Source of the DNA: Platycnemis pennipes
Lineage: Eukaryota > Arthropoda > Insecta > Odonata > Platycnemididae
Assembly (NCBI GenBank): GCA_933228895.1
Contig: OW121857.1
Coordinates: 72,411,672-72,475,671 of the forward strand
Direction of reading: 5' to 3'
Length of the DNA stretch: 64,000 bases
Position numbers and translations under genes: made by a program. Positions within the stretch are counted from its first letter, which is position 1. Every line of letters starts with the position of its first letter. This document shows positions 1 to 11,921 of this stretch, piece after piece. The notes below the pieces were generated by a model. It ran no database searches. It had not been told where the DNA came from and worked only from the letters and a program-made list of their open reading frames with translations.

Positions 1-145
1 TACTGTACACACTTGAATGTTGTCCACAAAGCACTCAAGTAGGGGCCGTATTACCTATGGAAAATATCTTGCGCTTCCGAGATTTGAACCCGGGCGTGGT
101 GAGAAGCCAGTACTCTAAACACTACTCTAACCCATACTTGTGTTA
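1..145 (-). repeat. SINE-B, partial copy cut by the window edge
   Basis: Read on the minus strand this has a tRNA-like internal promoter B box (plus-strand GATTTGAACCCGGG at about 90-103). The adjoining plus-strand text 'cactcaagtaggggcc' is shared with the longer copies at 24.4 and 46.2 kb, which show the same order of blocks. A tRNA-derived SINE, transcribed by RNA polymerase III and moved by a partner LINE, is the best reading. Only the head half lies inside the window. Confidence 0.6.
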
Positions 146-786
146 ACGGCTATGAAGCGTGTTGGTGTTTGTCATAATTTATTTAATTTTAAATTATGTA
201 GGTACTTAAAATTGGAATATTCTCGGTGGACGAGTGGTTCTTCAGTACCTGTACTGATTATTATTGTACCTGATCAACTGGTTATTATTTTATTTCAAGG
301 CTTATAATGAGTATGTTGATTTCAGTAATACGTAGTGTCATCAACGTCAACTGGCAGCTTATTTCCATACGTGAGCCAAATTATGTTTTAATTGAATGAT
401 TGTTCGTCCTCTACCGGTTTTGGTAGATTTTGATGGCGTTCTGCTACTCAACTTGACATATTATCCATGCATCCACTCAGCCTTCCAGCTTTTGCCAGCA
501 ATCAACTTTTCCCCCAAGCCTTGTTCAGCAACTCTTCATTCGTCCGCGTTTCCGCCCATCGCATTTTAGTCGATGGCATAAGAGATACACACCCTTCCTG
601 ATTAGTTCTCGGGAAAGCTATGGCCACCAAGTAAGGGTATCATGAACGCCGAAACCCTAAAACGTTTCTACAGACTGTATTCCATTTCTCGATCGATATT
701 TGAATCCTGGTTTGCATTGTGCGATGACATCGTGCTTAGAAGAGAGATTAATGTTACTCGTGATCAACTGTCGCTTTCGCGGCGAT
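146..786. other. Non-coding AT-rich sequence
   Basis: No open frame of note and no repeat that I can match elsewhere in the window. The right edge is set by the terminal inverted repeat of the MITE-1 copy that follows. Confidence 0.5.
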
Positions 787-1323
787 AATGGGGACTTTTA
801 ATCGGAACCGAAATCGTTAGATGGAAACGAAAAATTAATTTTAGTGAAATAATTAATCGTCTAATCAGAGATATTCACTCATAAATCAAAAATTTAAATA
901 ATCAAAAGGGGACGCCCATCGAAGAAGCTGCTTTGAGACCATTTACGCCATCCAACTCCCGTCCTTGACTGCTTTTAGAGAAGGGAGTGGAGTCGGAAGG
1001 TCTGGTCGCACAAATCCTGTCGCAACCGCTTCCGTTGGCAGAGTCAGCTGTGTGTCCCCCATTGAGATTAGGTGGAGTAGCTTCGCGGGTTCAGTTGTGA
1101 TTGGACGAAGTGGATGACGTAAGAGGTCGCATGCACACCTGAATCGAACATCGAACTGATGTTTTTAACCCTTTTCCGAAAGGGTTAAAAACATAAGTTT
1201 TTCGCCGCTTATAACTCGAGAACTAAGTGACGGGTCTAAAAACGGAAAAATACGGGTCTTTTTATTTTACAAACTCGATCAGATTCGGCAATAAAAATAA
1301 TATGGTAAACGACCCCATTGTGA
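787..1323 (-). mobile_element. MITE-1 copy A, about 540-bp inverted-repeat element
   Basis: The reverse complement aligns along its length with 27930-28475, block by block (for example the segments around GTCGTTTACCA, CGGCGAAAAACT, GACGTCA-like sequence and GGTTCCGA). Both copies begin and end with related inverted termini of the form AATGGGG(N)CGTTTAC, much decayed at the left end of this copy. There is no coding capacity, so a non-autonomous DNA transposon is likely. No clean target duplication is seen here: the flanks read GAT and GTG. The superfamily is undetermined. Confidence 0.65.
1159..1194. repeat. 16-bp perfect hairpin inside MITE-1 copy A
   Basis: Arms at 1159-1174 and 1179-1194 (core GTTTTTAACCCTTT and its complement) are separated by a 4-base loop. 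Copy B at 28.06 kb keeps only one arm followed by unrelated sequence, so the palindrome was either gained in copy A or lost in copy B. Confidence 0.85.
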
Positions 1324-1352
1324 TGCAGATTTTTTAAAGCAAGGGATATATT

Positions 1353-3556
1353 TAAGGTGACCATACGTACCGGTTTGGCCGGGACAGTACCGGTTTTCGG
1401 GTGCTTGTCCCGGTGTCCCGAAAGACTAAACAAAAATACTAATTTGTACCGGTCTTTGGTCTAAAGTGCGTGATTTTGGTATGTTATTTAACGCAGTGTT
1501 TTTTTAACCTTTGTTGTTGTCATTGTTACTGTAAAAAAGATACTTTATCAGCTGCACTGTTTTTAATGTAATCCAGTGGTCTTGGAGGCCATATGGCTCC
1601 CGTCGAGAACCACTTACTTGACAAGTGGCGGAACTGCGTGTGTGGGGGAATAACTTGTAAAAGATTCTCATTCGCTCCTTCTCGATGAATGCTGATTGGA
1701 GTGGTAATTTATAGTTTGGTGGAACTGTACTCATGAAGAAATTATTTGTGAAAGAAGGCGATTTGGAATTGTTTCGTGCTGGCAAATTGCGTTGGAGCAG
1801 TAAAGAATCACGTACTTCAGCAGTGCACTGAAATGTCAGTACCTGTCGTGTAACTATTTATAAGATTTCATTTTTATTCAATTTAATTTGCCATTTTATT
1901 TTTGTTCTGTTTATTCTGCAGTATTCCAGGATGTTTAACTTGCTCATCTAGGATATGAAGACGTATATAAATTTAATTGGTTCCACGAGGTAAGATATTT
2001 TTAACAACTAATTAAAATGAAGTTGAAATTATTTCCTTTAAACTGCAGTATACATTATGACTTTCTCAACTAAGAGGGTTTTTTGAACATCATCTCGTAT
2101 ACAATGAAACATTGCATTGTACTTCATTGTGTAAATAACATGTTCTATTCCTTTAGGTCTGATTTCATGGTGTGAAACGTCCACAGGAAAAGTATGGTCT
2201 TTTTCTTTATTTAGATTTTAAATAAGAGGAAAATACCCCTATAATATCATGGCACCTTGTAGGAAATGTAAATTCAATGATAATTTACAGAAAGAGTTGG
2301 AATTTATTAAAAAAGTAAAACCTGAAGATGAACATGAAGTGTGATGTACAGTTTGTAAAACAAACTTTTCAGTTGCCCATGGTGGTCGTACTGATTTTTA
2401 CTGATCACATATCATCAAAAAAGCATGAAAGAGCTCTGAATGTAGCAAGTTCAAGCCAAACACATCTGCCTTTTTTTAAAAGGAAGGAAATGAGAGAATC
2501 TGATTTTGTTTTAGTGGCAAAAGAAGCTACATTTTTCTATCACTCAGTAATGCATGGCCACAGCTTCAGGTCTATGGACTGTGCATCTCAACTTATTAAA
2601 GCCATCTATGAAAAAGGATTTAGCTGTGCCCGTACAAAAGCTGAGGCAATATTTTTAAATGTACTTTATCCATTTATGGAAGAGGAAGTTTAAGCTGATC
2701 TGAATGAATGTAACTTTATGTCGTTATCCGCAGATACTTCAAACCATCATGATTTAAAATTGGTTCCAGTAATGGTGAAATACTTTATGCCATACGAATT
2801 ATGGCTACACTCTTTAGTGATTCAATTTAAACTATTTAATGACACTGTTCTTAGAATTGAAAATAATAATATATCTTTAATGGAAATATCTGTTATCCTG
2901 ACCGATTTGAGAAACCAGTTGGTAGAAAAACAAGAAGCCAAGTCTGTTGGGACAAAGGTGTCATAGATGGCTGAATCACTTGAAGGTGAATCGGTATCTG
3001 AGACATTCTATAAAACAGTTAATACTTTTTTGGATGGAATGTGAAGTGGAAACTTAAGTAGATGCAATAGAAGTAATAATGAAATATAGAGTAAATTCTA
3101 AAGATGAAAGTTGTAAGTCATTTTTGATAGAGTCCTGAAGAATAAAATTTTGCTTAAAAAAGTTCTTACATCTGAAAAATATTAAAAAATAAAGTAATTT
3201 TTGTGAATAAAAATCTATTTGAAAAGTATAATAAAATATAATTTTATGAGCATTAAAATGAATTAAAAATCTTTTTCCTTAATATTTGATTTCTTTTATT
3301 GTTATAATGAATTAAAAATGCTTAATAAGTAGACATTCCTATATTTATAATATACTTAACCCGTACATATGTAGCAGCAGGAAGTTGCACCAATTCGGGT
3401 GCTGGAAAAGCGAGTTGTGTAGGACTCAGAGTGACCACTTTTCTAACGCTTCACTTGACCAAAGAAACATGCATAATTACACACATGTAAATTTGCCTAT
3501 GCTTCAGGAGAAGTGAGTTTGTCCCGGTTCAGCAGATCAGAAATCTGGTCACCTTA
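1353..3556 (+). mobile_element. hAT-like DNA transposon relic
   Basis: The left end reads TAAGGTGACCA at 1353. The right end is its exact complement TGGTCACCTTA, ending at 3556. A second shared block, CCGGGACA, sits about 30 bp inside each end. The left subterminal region repeats ACCGG several times, as transposase binding sites often do. The interior carries a broken transposase of the zinc-finger/hAT type at 2249-3100. Flanking 8-mers GATATATT and GGTATGAT agree at 5 of 8 positions, compatible with a decayed 8-bp hAT target duplication. The sequence to the right continues directly into a CR1-like copy, suggesting that the element landed inside that retroelement. Confidence 0.65.
2249..3100 (+). 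pseudogene. Broken hAT-type transposase with N-terminal zinc finger
   Basis: An ATG at 2249 opens a frame beginning MAPCRKCKFNDN. About 32 codons on it meets a TGA (about 2342), followed by CTVCKTNFSVAHGG and, after a frameshift near 2393, TDHISSKKHERAL. Together these give a C-x2-C ... H-x5-H zinc finger of the BED-like kind that binds transposon ends. Next comes FYHSVMHGHSFRSMD and SCARTKAEAI, then an in-frame stop at 2691, then SADTSNHHDLKLVPVMVKYF, which resembles the start of the catalytic region of hAT-like transposases. The remaining roughly 80 codons (DLRNQLVEKQEAK and on) look like a distal part of the protein, so most of the catalytic core is deleted. With stops, a frameshift and the deletion it cannot be active. 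The family call is from memory of the protein pattern; a zinc-finger gene derived from such a transposase is the main alternative. Confidence 0.6.
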
Positions 3557-4078
3557 GGTATGATAGCTTTATTAGCGTAACTAGTCTATTAAATGAACAA
3601 AAATGGGAATCACTGTCAGATCGTAGGTTGAAATGTTGACATCTCATAAATTCCAAGATAATTTTTTCACTGATGACGTTAAAAATATTTTGCCAACTCC
3701 AACTTACTGTGGTAGACTGGACCATAATAACAAAATTAGAGAAATGGATTGCCGAACTGACTGATTCAAAATGTCCTCCTTTCCTCGTACAGTTAAGGAT
3801 ATGAATAGCTGTAAATATATCCAATAGCATAAATACGAATGTACCAATGGATAGCATAGTAGTTTCATGTTGATATATGGACTAAGAACTAGCCCAACTA
3901 ACAGCATGGTTTTGCATGCTTGCTTTGCTATTTTTATCTTTTTTAAATTGTGAAGTTTAGGTTAGATTATTTTGAGAAATCCTTTTTATGCATGATATGT
4001 AATTCATGTTTGGTATGAATTCTGCCCTTGCCACACACCTTTATGGTGGCTTTTAGGGTATTATGTAGATGTAGATGT
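3557..4078 (+). mobile_element. CR1/L2-like retroelement, 3' end (copy 1)
   Basis: This covers the decayed end of ORF2 plus the 3' untranslated region. Blocks such as TAGTCTATTAAATGAA, then a track equivalent to PTYYGRLDHN and FPRTIRDMN, align with 15.9-16.2 kb, though with stops and shifts. The terminus carries the family hairpin (TGCCACACACC ... GGTGGCTTTTAGGG, about 4028-4060) and the TAGATG tail. The hAT element at 1353-3556 abuts the 5' side exactly. Confidence 0.75.
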
Positions 4079-5234
4079 ACACACAAAAAACATTTCATTC
4101 AGAACTCCACATCAAATCTACCACAAATGAATCGACCTCTTAATTAACGGTGGCATTATGGGAATATTACATGTTTCACTTAATGCTAGGAGCGGTATCC
4201 ATTTTTGTGCTGAAATTATTCTTCATCTCTCTAGCCTGTGTGTGCTACTATGGACACTGCCACCTTGCAACGGTCTCCCTTTTACGGGAAGTGCGCTTGA
4301 AGGAAGTGGTATTGGCCATAGAGTTGGACCATGGGAGCGATTGGAAGTGAAGACAATGTGTCAGGATGCGCTTAAGGGATACATATTCACATCTGAGAGG
4401 AATGGGGAGTGAGCAGGTGTGCGCCGTAGGAACCACCCTCCCACCTCTTCCCCCTCCGCCCTCCCACCCTCTCGGCTCTCCCACCCTCTTGACGTCTTCC
4501 CACCCGCCCAATTCTCCCCTCGGATGCCAGACTCATCCGAGGTGAGAGGGTTTGGGAAGGCATTTTCATATCAATGGCCGGGACGGGTGACGCCGTTTCG
4601 ACCCACCTCAACTCCGTCCCAGCATTCCACTCCTCTCCTCATCCTTGCTAACTCCCTCCTATTCATTCCTTCCCCCCTTACTTCCATCATCTTCCTCTCC
4701 TCTTCCATTCTCTCTCATTCCTCCCCCTTCTCCCTAAGAGGTTCGTTCCCCTCGAGTGTCCTCCCCGTATCCGATTTCAGATCGTTCATATCCTCCTTCT
4801 CCGAGCCGGGTTCGTTATCTTTGCTGGATTCCTGAGTTCTCCTGGATTTTTAGCTTAATTCTCGACACCCTCTTACCTTAGCCATTTTCGTATCGGTGTT
4901 GGATTTAGTTGGCAATTATTTATTGAACGACGTCGTGAATGCCATTATGATTATTCCCATTGGAACTTAAAGGCTGATGCGGTTGTTCACCCTATTTAGC
5001 ATTGATTTTGACAGAGGTACAGAGGAAATTCCAAATAAGTTCTGCTCCTAATGCGTTGTTTGAATGTTTACGTAATGTTTGATTTCACACGGTTATTATT
5101 TGCGTTTGAAGTCATTTGCTAGTAGGTAACCATGATAATAGATGTTTCCAAGGGTGTGACTCACAACCAGTTCTTCAAGTAGAGTACCCGAGTGTCTCCA
5201 TTGGATGAATATAACAACAAAATAATAAAATAAT
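4079..5234. other. Non-coding, with a pyrimidine-rich island at about 4420-4830
   Basis: The plus strand from about 4420 to 4830 is dominated by C and T runs. The open frames there (such as 138 codons at 4419-4835) are serine/proline-rich by base composition and show no family. The rest is AT-rich with nothing recognised. Confidence 0.5.
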
Positions 5235-5420
5235 ATCTGGAAGCCACCATGAAGGTAGGTAGCAGAGGGCGAATCTTCCCTAATTTTATGGTTCAGTACG
5301 CCGGTACATAGTAAGTCGGAGTTTGCAACATGCTTTTAGTGTCATCTGTAAAATATTGTTCTAGAACATACCTAAGACATTAAGCCTCAATTTCGACCTG
5401 ATCATCGAAAATGGTCCCAT
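5235..5420 (-). mobile_element. CR1/L2-like 3' end with internal deletion (copy 2)
   Basis: On the minus strand, degraded ORF2 tail sequence (matching 17680-17770) runs almost directly into the terminal hairpin block (plus strand GAAGCCACCATGAAGG, then TAGCAGAGGG). Most of the 3' untranslated region that other copies hold between these two blocks is missing. Confidence 0.6.
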
Positions 5421-6159
5421 TATCTATCTTCTAATAGACTGGTTAGTCAAATATAATTATCGTAAATCGTCGTGGTTTACTGCTTAGCGAGATACATATC
5501 TATATATCTTCAAGCTTCGGTGATTGATGTAGTTAAACATTTATTTGGCAGTAATAAGTCGTTTTAAAGGGAAAGGTACACGTTTATTAGTTGAATTAAC
5601 TAATTAAAGTCATATTGGGAACCGTATTCTTTTGTATGATGTCCTTCAGTTCCACTTATTTCTTAACTTCCAGTATTCTATAATATCTATTCGTTCATCA
5701 CCTCCCTCTATCATTCTTACCTGAAACTCTTCACTCATAAATATATTTCGTGCAGCATAGGTTGTTTTTATTAGCCCAGTTACTTTTAGAAAATTATTTT
5801 GTGTAGAAGTATTTAGGTACCTTAAATACATTGTGATATTTTCAGCTTATTATTACAGGTGTCACCCTTCAAGTACGATATAGGTACACCACCTCCGTCA
5901 GGGATAAAAATTATTGTTTAAAAACCTGGATCAGAGAAATTGGTTAGATTTGTGCATTATACATAGAAGAGAAGCAGTAATTTGAGAAAATTGAGAAATA
6001 GAAAGCTCCAAAACACTTATCTCTCATAGCTATTTATTTTTCATCTTTCCGTCTAGTATCAAGAACATAAAGGAGAATCTAGTGCTTGGAGCATCAAGAA
6101 ATGTATGCATCACAGAAATTTGAATTTGGAAAATTTTTAACTACATATGTAGTTAATCT
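5421..6159. other. Non-coding AT-rich sequence
   Basis: I see nothing recognisable. The open frames are short and without family pattern. Confidence 0.5.
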
Positions 6160-6420
6160 ATCTACATAACACCCTGCAAGTCACCATAAAGGTGTGTAGC
6201 AGGGGGTGAACTCTCACCATACATGCACTACATATCATGCATAAAAAAGGATTAGCACTTGTATAGGTACTGTTCAAAACTACGCTATTTAAAAAAAGGA
6301 TAAAAATAGCAAAGCATACATGCAAAAAAATGCTGTTAAATTGGGTTAGCTTTAAGTCCTTATACCAATATGCAGCTACCAATGTTATCCATTGCTACAC
6401 TCGTACTGGATATATTTAAA
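6160..6420 (-). mobile_element. CR1/L2-like 3' untranslated region (copy 3)
   Basis: It is nearly the same as 17321-17578 over about 250 bp, with roughly 20 differences by eye. The 3' terminal hairpin block is at 6170-6202. The copy stops where the 3' untranslated region meets the coding end in copy 17.3 kb, so it is truncated at the 5' side and holds no coding sequence. Confidence 0.8.
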
Positions 6421-6880
6421 AAACCTTTGTGTAGTTAAAAGTAGTTATATGTAGTTATAAGTGCATATATACAAAAATATTTATTTATTTACATATTTCA
6501 CTATATTTTTAAAAACTCCGTAACATTAAAATTTTATTCATTGCTATGTATACTTGAAGTACACATAAATGGGGGCACAACAATATTTAAGTGCTAAGGG
6601 TCTCGAAGTATCTTCATGAATGAATTATCACTTCCTTCCATTTGTCTCCTTTCTACTTTTCTTTCCTATTTCAGTTTTATGTAGTGTGGGCCTGGATTGT
6701 TACTTGCAAATTGCTTTTTTCCCCCTTGAATTTATATGATTTCTTCTTTTACCGAGAGGGTGTTGCGTAAATAGCGTTCGTAGTGTGTGACTAGGGATGT
6801 GCTATGAAAGATTTTAGCAAAAATAAATATGTGTTGAGCCTTAACGGCTTGAAATATCTCTGCCACTCCTCGGAGACTAT
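6421..6880. other. Non-coding AT-rich sequence
   Basis: I see nothing recognisable here. Confidence 0.5.
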
Positions 6881-7510
6881 TTTTCCCAAAGTATATGGTC
6901 CCGGTGAAATTCAATGTCCCCAATGCACGGCCAACAGGCGGTCAGCGAAACTCGCGGTCCCTGCCCTCCCCCCTTCACAACGCTAACACCCTCTCTTGGC
7001 GACAAAACTCAACCACTTCCCCTTGTACAAGCCCGACTCCCACCCACCCACCCTTTGAAACACACAACCCCACACGGAAAAACCTCTTTCTAAAGGCCTG
7101 GAGAGGGTCTCTCTCACCTCCCACCCTAATCCACCCTCAAAATACTCGTGGCCCTCCTCCGCAGCTTGTAGACTGACCCTTGACCCGAGGCGTGCCTTGT
7201 ATAATACCGACCATGCCACTCCACAGCGAGGTTATCCCTGTCTTCGTGGGCTCTCACTTGCCCAAACAACACTTGCGCATTCCCGTGTAACTCCCAGAAC
7301 ACGTTTGCGTACGGATGTCCTCTCGACTCTAAAACCGCCGCCAAATCATGTTTCGCCGAGCAAACAAGCGCACTGTTGCGTTGGTTCGCTAATGACGCCC
7401 GGAAGAAATTATTGCGGTGCGTATCGTAATCAATCAAGGCATCACGGCCAGGTTTGCAAAACAGCGAGGTGTTTTCTTCTCGTGGGGACTTCGTAGTGAG
7501 CGCGGGAATT
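6881..7510. other. GC-rich island with CpGs
   Basis: C-rich on the plus strand from 6930 to 7180, then mixed with many CpGs to about 7510. Overlapping open frames exist on both strands, as expected in stop-poor GC-rich DNA; none resembles a known protein. Confidence 0.5.
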
Positions 7511-9270
7511 CTGCACTGTCGAAAGAATTTAGGATTATGGGAATAAATACTTTGGAGATAGAATCTTGGGATTATTTTCGTTACGAAGTTGCTACGAATT
7601 ATTATTTAGCTAATAGAGATAAGATTCTATTTGAGATTTTCCTGGAAAATGCAATGATACCTTACAACCAATAGAAGAGGGATGATAAGGAATATCGTCT
7701 CTTTTTGAAAATAATAGTTACTTCATATAAAAGTAGCATACTCGTAGAGTTATATTTTAGTTTCGAAGTCATTTGGAATATTATTTAAGTAAGAATTCTG
7801 TTCTCTGAATGATGATTATCAGTGCTAGTGCAGAAGCATGGTGTGTTAACCACAAGGAACTCGTTGTCGGTGATAATTGCACCTTTGTATTATACATTGT
7901 TACATTAATAATATATTTCCTTCTTATTATTTAAAATTTTTATGTTTTTTATTTACATTAAACACTTCATTTTAATATAAAACATGGAAATTACCATAGG
8001 TCAAGTAGGAGTTGGATCTTAGGAAGGCATTACATATGCTACTTACGAAAACATTCTTCGGCGTCTTTTTTTTTGGCATTAGTTTGAGGAAGGTCTTCTA
8101 AGATACTGATAGAAATACATTTACCTAAATAATTGGATATTATTATTTCAGATGGCCCCATAAGTTATTGATGTATATCACATCAGTAGTTTGCTAATGA
8201 CGGTAATGTTTTCGTCACTTTCTGTGTGATCAACCTCCATCCATAAATTCTCCTTTGGATATTCCGTATATATTTCATTAATATTTCGCATAAAGTACAT
8301 ACTTATACCCGCTACCATAATATAACATACAATGTAGAACTTATAATTTCATGCTGAGTGAAATTCCTTATCGTTTTCCAAGTCTTCAACTATTACCCAA
8401 GGGAATATACGTCTGTCAACGTAAATCATCTTGGATTAACAGGAAACATACTGCGTTTGATATGCGTGGAAGGCATGCAGGTTGATTAGTAAATCTATTT
8501 GAGAACCCATAGATCAGGAAAATGAGATAAAACTGAGTAAGTTCTGCTCCTACAGTTAAACTACTTCCTGCGCCTGAAAATAATGATCTCGACAAACTCG
8601 CTTTTCTGTGTACTCAGATTCGGGAAAAATATTTTTTTCTTATTTTAGGTAGGTAATTATTTACCAAAACGTTATTGATTTTTATCCATAGAGATGTTGC
8701 GTGACGATCTAAATTGCTCAAGAGCTTTGTATGAATCCTAATTTTCGCCTCAAGTTACAACTAAGTTAGTCTAAATCATATTTCTAATTCGTATAAATTG
8801 CGTAAATGTGGAATGAAAGTAAAATTATGGATAATAAAGAGTATTAGACGTGCATTTTCGAATATTAATTTTAATAATGGTGGTGAAAATAATAGAATTC
8901 ATCACAATTTTCATTATATTTTGGAAAATTTGATTATGATTTACATGCATCGAAGATGCAACCATAGTTGCAACTCATAGTATTCAAAATAGGTAGTTGT
9001 AAAATTAGGCCACTAGGTGCTTCAACATGTAAGGTTGTATTGCTCGTTTGCTCTAAGAAAAACACAACAACCATACCCAAGACGGAAATGGAACACGCCC
9101 CCCTTTGGATCTGTTAATAAACTTAAAATGATATTTTGTATGCATCTGACAATACCATGAAAGTGGTAATGGTGTGTTGAAACCATGCTTAGCTTTTACA
9201 ATAAATATAGAGTGATGATTGTAATCTGAATTATTGCATTTCATCATCATGAATTAAACTGGATTTTTCT
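7511..9270. other. Non-coding AT-rich sequence
   Basis: I see no repeat matched elsewhere in the window and no credible coding region. Confidence 0.5.
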
Positions 9271-9830
9271 CTTGCACATGCCGCCCAGACGCATTGATTT
9301 CGCCCATTTTGAATCAGGCGTAACCCGCCATTCCGTGGGCATTTCACCTTTTCCGAATGCGAGGTCGACACCATTTTATTGCCCTATTGTTCCTCCAAGC
9401 TCACTCCCCGTCTTCTGTTGCAGACATCCCTTTGGCCTTTGTCGGAAAGGAGGAGAAGGAGGGTTCGCCATGTTCCGCCGGTGACACCGCCCGTTTTGAT
9501 ACATCCGAATGGCCTCCGGAGATGCGGGGCGGCAGCAATTACCTACCCGTAAGTCGCTTCTTTTCTCTTTTGAAGCTCCCGGAGAAGGAGGGGATGAGAG
9601 GATTATATTCTCGACTTGTCTTCTCCACCTCCCCCACCTCTTTATGCCCTCACTCTTCTCCGGGGTGATACAGCCGCGGGTCAAGAATAATTTTAGGCAC
9701 ATCATTAGCAAATGTCTCCCTTTTAATGTTCCGAGGAGGGTCGCGACTTAATCTGAGATGTGGGCCTTTGTATGGCCAAGAGAAAAAAGTTGCGTACTGG
9801 CTCTTTTCTCCTCGGAAAGAATATTTTTTT
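9271..9830. other. GC-rich island
   Basis: CpG-containing, with alternating purine- and pyrimidine-rich stretches. Frames of 70-111 codons on both strands overlap each other and show no domain. Confidence 0.45.
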
Positions 9831-11220
9831 GAGATCACTTGGTGCAGGTCTATAACTTTATTTACTACCGGTACTATCTGCTATAGATTGTCTGGTGGCA
9901 TTAATTTTATCAAATGGCACAAACCCAACCACCGCCCAAATTTTCTCGTTTTTCTTTCAGCACATGCTTAGCACTCAAACGTGTGCATTCCCATTCAGAT
10001 TATTTTCTTTATTTACCTTGAGGTAAAGATTTTTCACATGATATCAATGCGAATATATTGGTGCTATGATGTTTTAAGTATTAATTTTATTTTGAAGACC
10101 TGTGTATGCTGGGTTTAATACAAGTACATTATTGACATAACTTTCGATTTAAATTGTTCAGAAGGTCGATATTTAAACATTTGTTCTCCCTGGCTTTATC
10201 ATTTGCCTAGGTCCAAAATATGAAAAATCGATTGATAAATTATATAGTTATTTTGACATTTGTATGGATAACCACTTCCTCTTTTGGTATTTTCCTTTAA
10301 AAAATCTTTCCTTTTTGAAATTATTGAAAGTCAAGCATAAAATAGCATGGAATTTTGATTAAATTTTAAAGTACTCACATTGGACAATATTTTCCAATGT
10401 TTAGATCAGTGAAAACAACTCAGGGAGATGTTTTCCGGGAGATTTTTGCTTAAGGATGCGAAAATAAAATTTCACTTGGGTGTATTAAGCCTTGGGTCGT
10501 TGCAAATTTATGCGAAATGCGCCTCCTCCATCTCCTGAAGTTATTGGAACCGCACCCTCTCCTACCAGTGATCTTGCCGTTAAGGGAAAAAAAAGGAAGC
10601 CACTACTGGGAACTTTGCGATCTCGGTGAGAGAGTCCTAAAAACCGGGTTGGACCGCATATGTGGGTGGCCGCGCTGTTTGGTCATCGTGCGGCCTTTTA
10701 TGGTGTCAGAGCGAGGGCGGTCGGTACACGTGAGTCCGTCGTATCGCCCCAGTTGGTTTCGGGATAACCTCCTTCAGCACAAGTGACGATGCTCGGATAC
10801 CCGTACCCCCCAAAATGAAATCTTCTCATATCCCACTTAAATGATATCCTTTTCCTCCACCTTCTCTACTGTACTCCATCAAGGAATTGCATTGCACAGA
10901 ACATGGCAAATTTCATATTGGGAAAAGAGGAAAACAATTAGTGTGGGTGACCATGAGGGGTGACATTAAATCTTGCATAGTGAAAGCATTAATGAGTGGA
11001 TTCAAACACATTTTACTAATAGAAATGCTTTTTTGTGTGCTACTGAAAATGTACAATGTGAGGAAAATAGGCACGTGGCAAATTTCTACACATATTTTTA
11101 TAAATTTACACTGTAGAGACCAATTTTAGCAATGGGAAAACCTCCCTTGAACGATGGTGTTCAATTGACTTATGCATTGTTTACTTAGTTGGTGGACTTA
11201 AGAAAACAGCACCAAGGACT
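9831..11220. other. Non-coding, mostly AT-rich
   Basis: A moderately GC-rich patch lies at about 10520-10790. The remainder is AT-rich with nothing recognised. Confidence 0.45.
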
Positions 11221-11700
11221 TTAAATGGAAACTATCAGAATAATAATTGCAAACGCTATATAACAAGGCGTGAGGCGTTGGGTGAGGCAATGAGTCCACG
11301 GCAAGGGGCTTTGACAGAGAGGGTAATGGGTAAGGAAGGTAAACGGTAGCATAAGGATCGTTGGAAAATTAAGGAAATTAAAGTAGGTGTAAGATTCCGC
11401 ATCGAGTGGCGCGGGCTGGGTTATGGAGAGGAAAACACGAGAGGATTTTTCGGATCGGAAAGACCCAGTCATGGTTGAATGAAGTAATTTGAGGACGGGG
11501 GTCAACCGCGGCTGGGTGAGGTGTGAAAGGCCATGGGAGAGTGAACTTTCTTCGTATGAAGAGGATTTGAGATTGGGGACGCGATAATGAACTATTGCAA
11601 AGGAGAAATTGAGGGCACGATAGAGAATTTTTAGTGTGGTGGGCAGGCAAGTAGCCAGAATTTGCTTTGTGGGGGGATGGGGGGCTAATTCTAGTGTAGC
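11221..11700. other. Purine-rich stretch
   Basis: G and A predominate on the plus strand. Minus-strand frames at 11221-11650 are composition-driven and unrecognised. Confidence 0.4.
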
Positions 11701-11921
11701 GTAACTTGAAACAAATCTGTCTTGACCGTTCGGTGCCGACTTGTTACAAATCTCTTCCTTACATTTTCAGTGCTTGGTGTTCACTTTCACAGAGCCCATT
11801 CCTATCTCGTCTCAGTGATAAAGTTCAATTCTTACCTATGAAGCTGTTAATTAACAATACTTATTAATCCCACACATGCATCAAACTAATGATCACGTTT
11901 CTAGACTCTTAACACTTGACT

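Noticed and set aside
4419..4835. 138-codon serine/proline-rich frame
   Set aside because: C/T-rich DNA read in frame gives S, P, L and F by composition alone. No start context, splice pattern or family.
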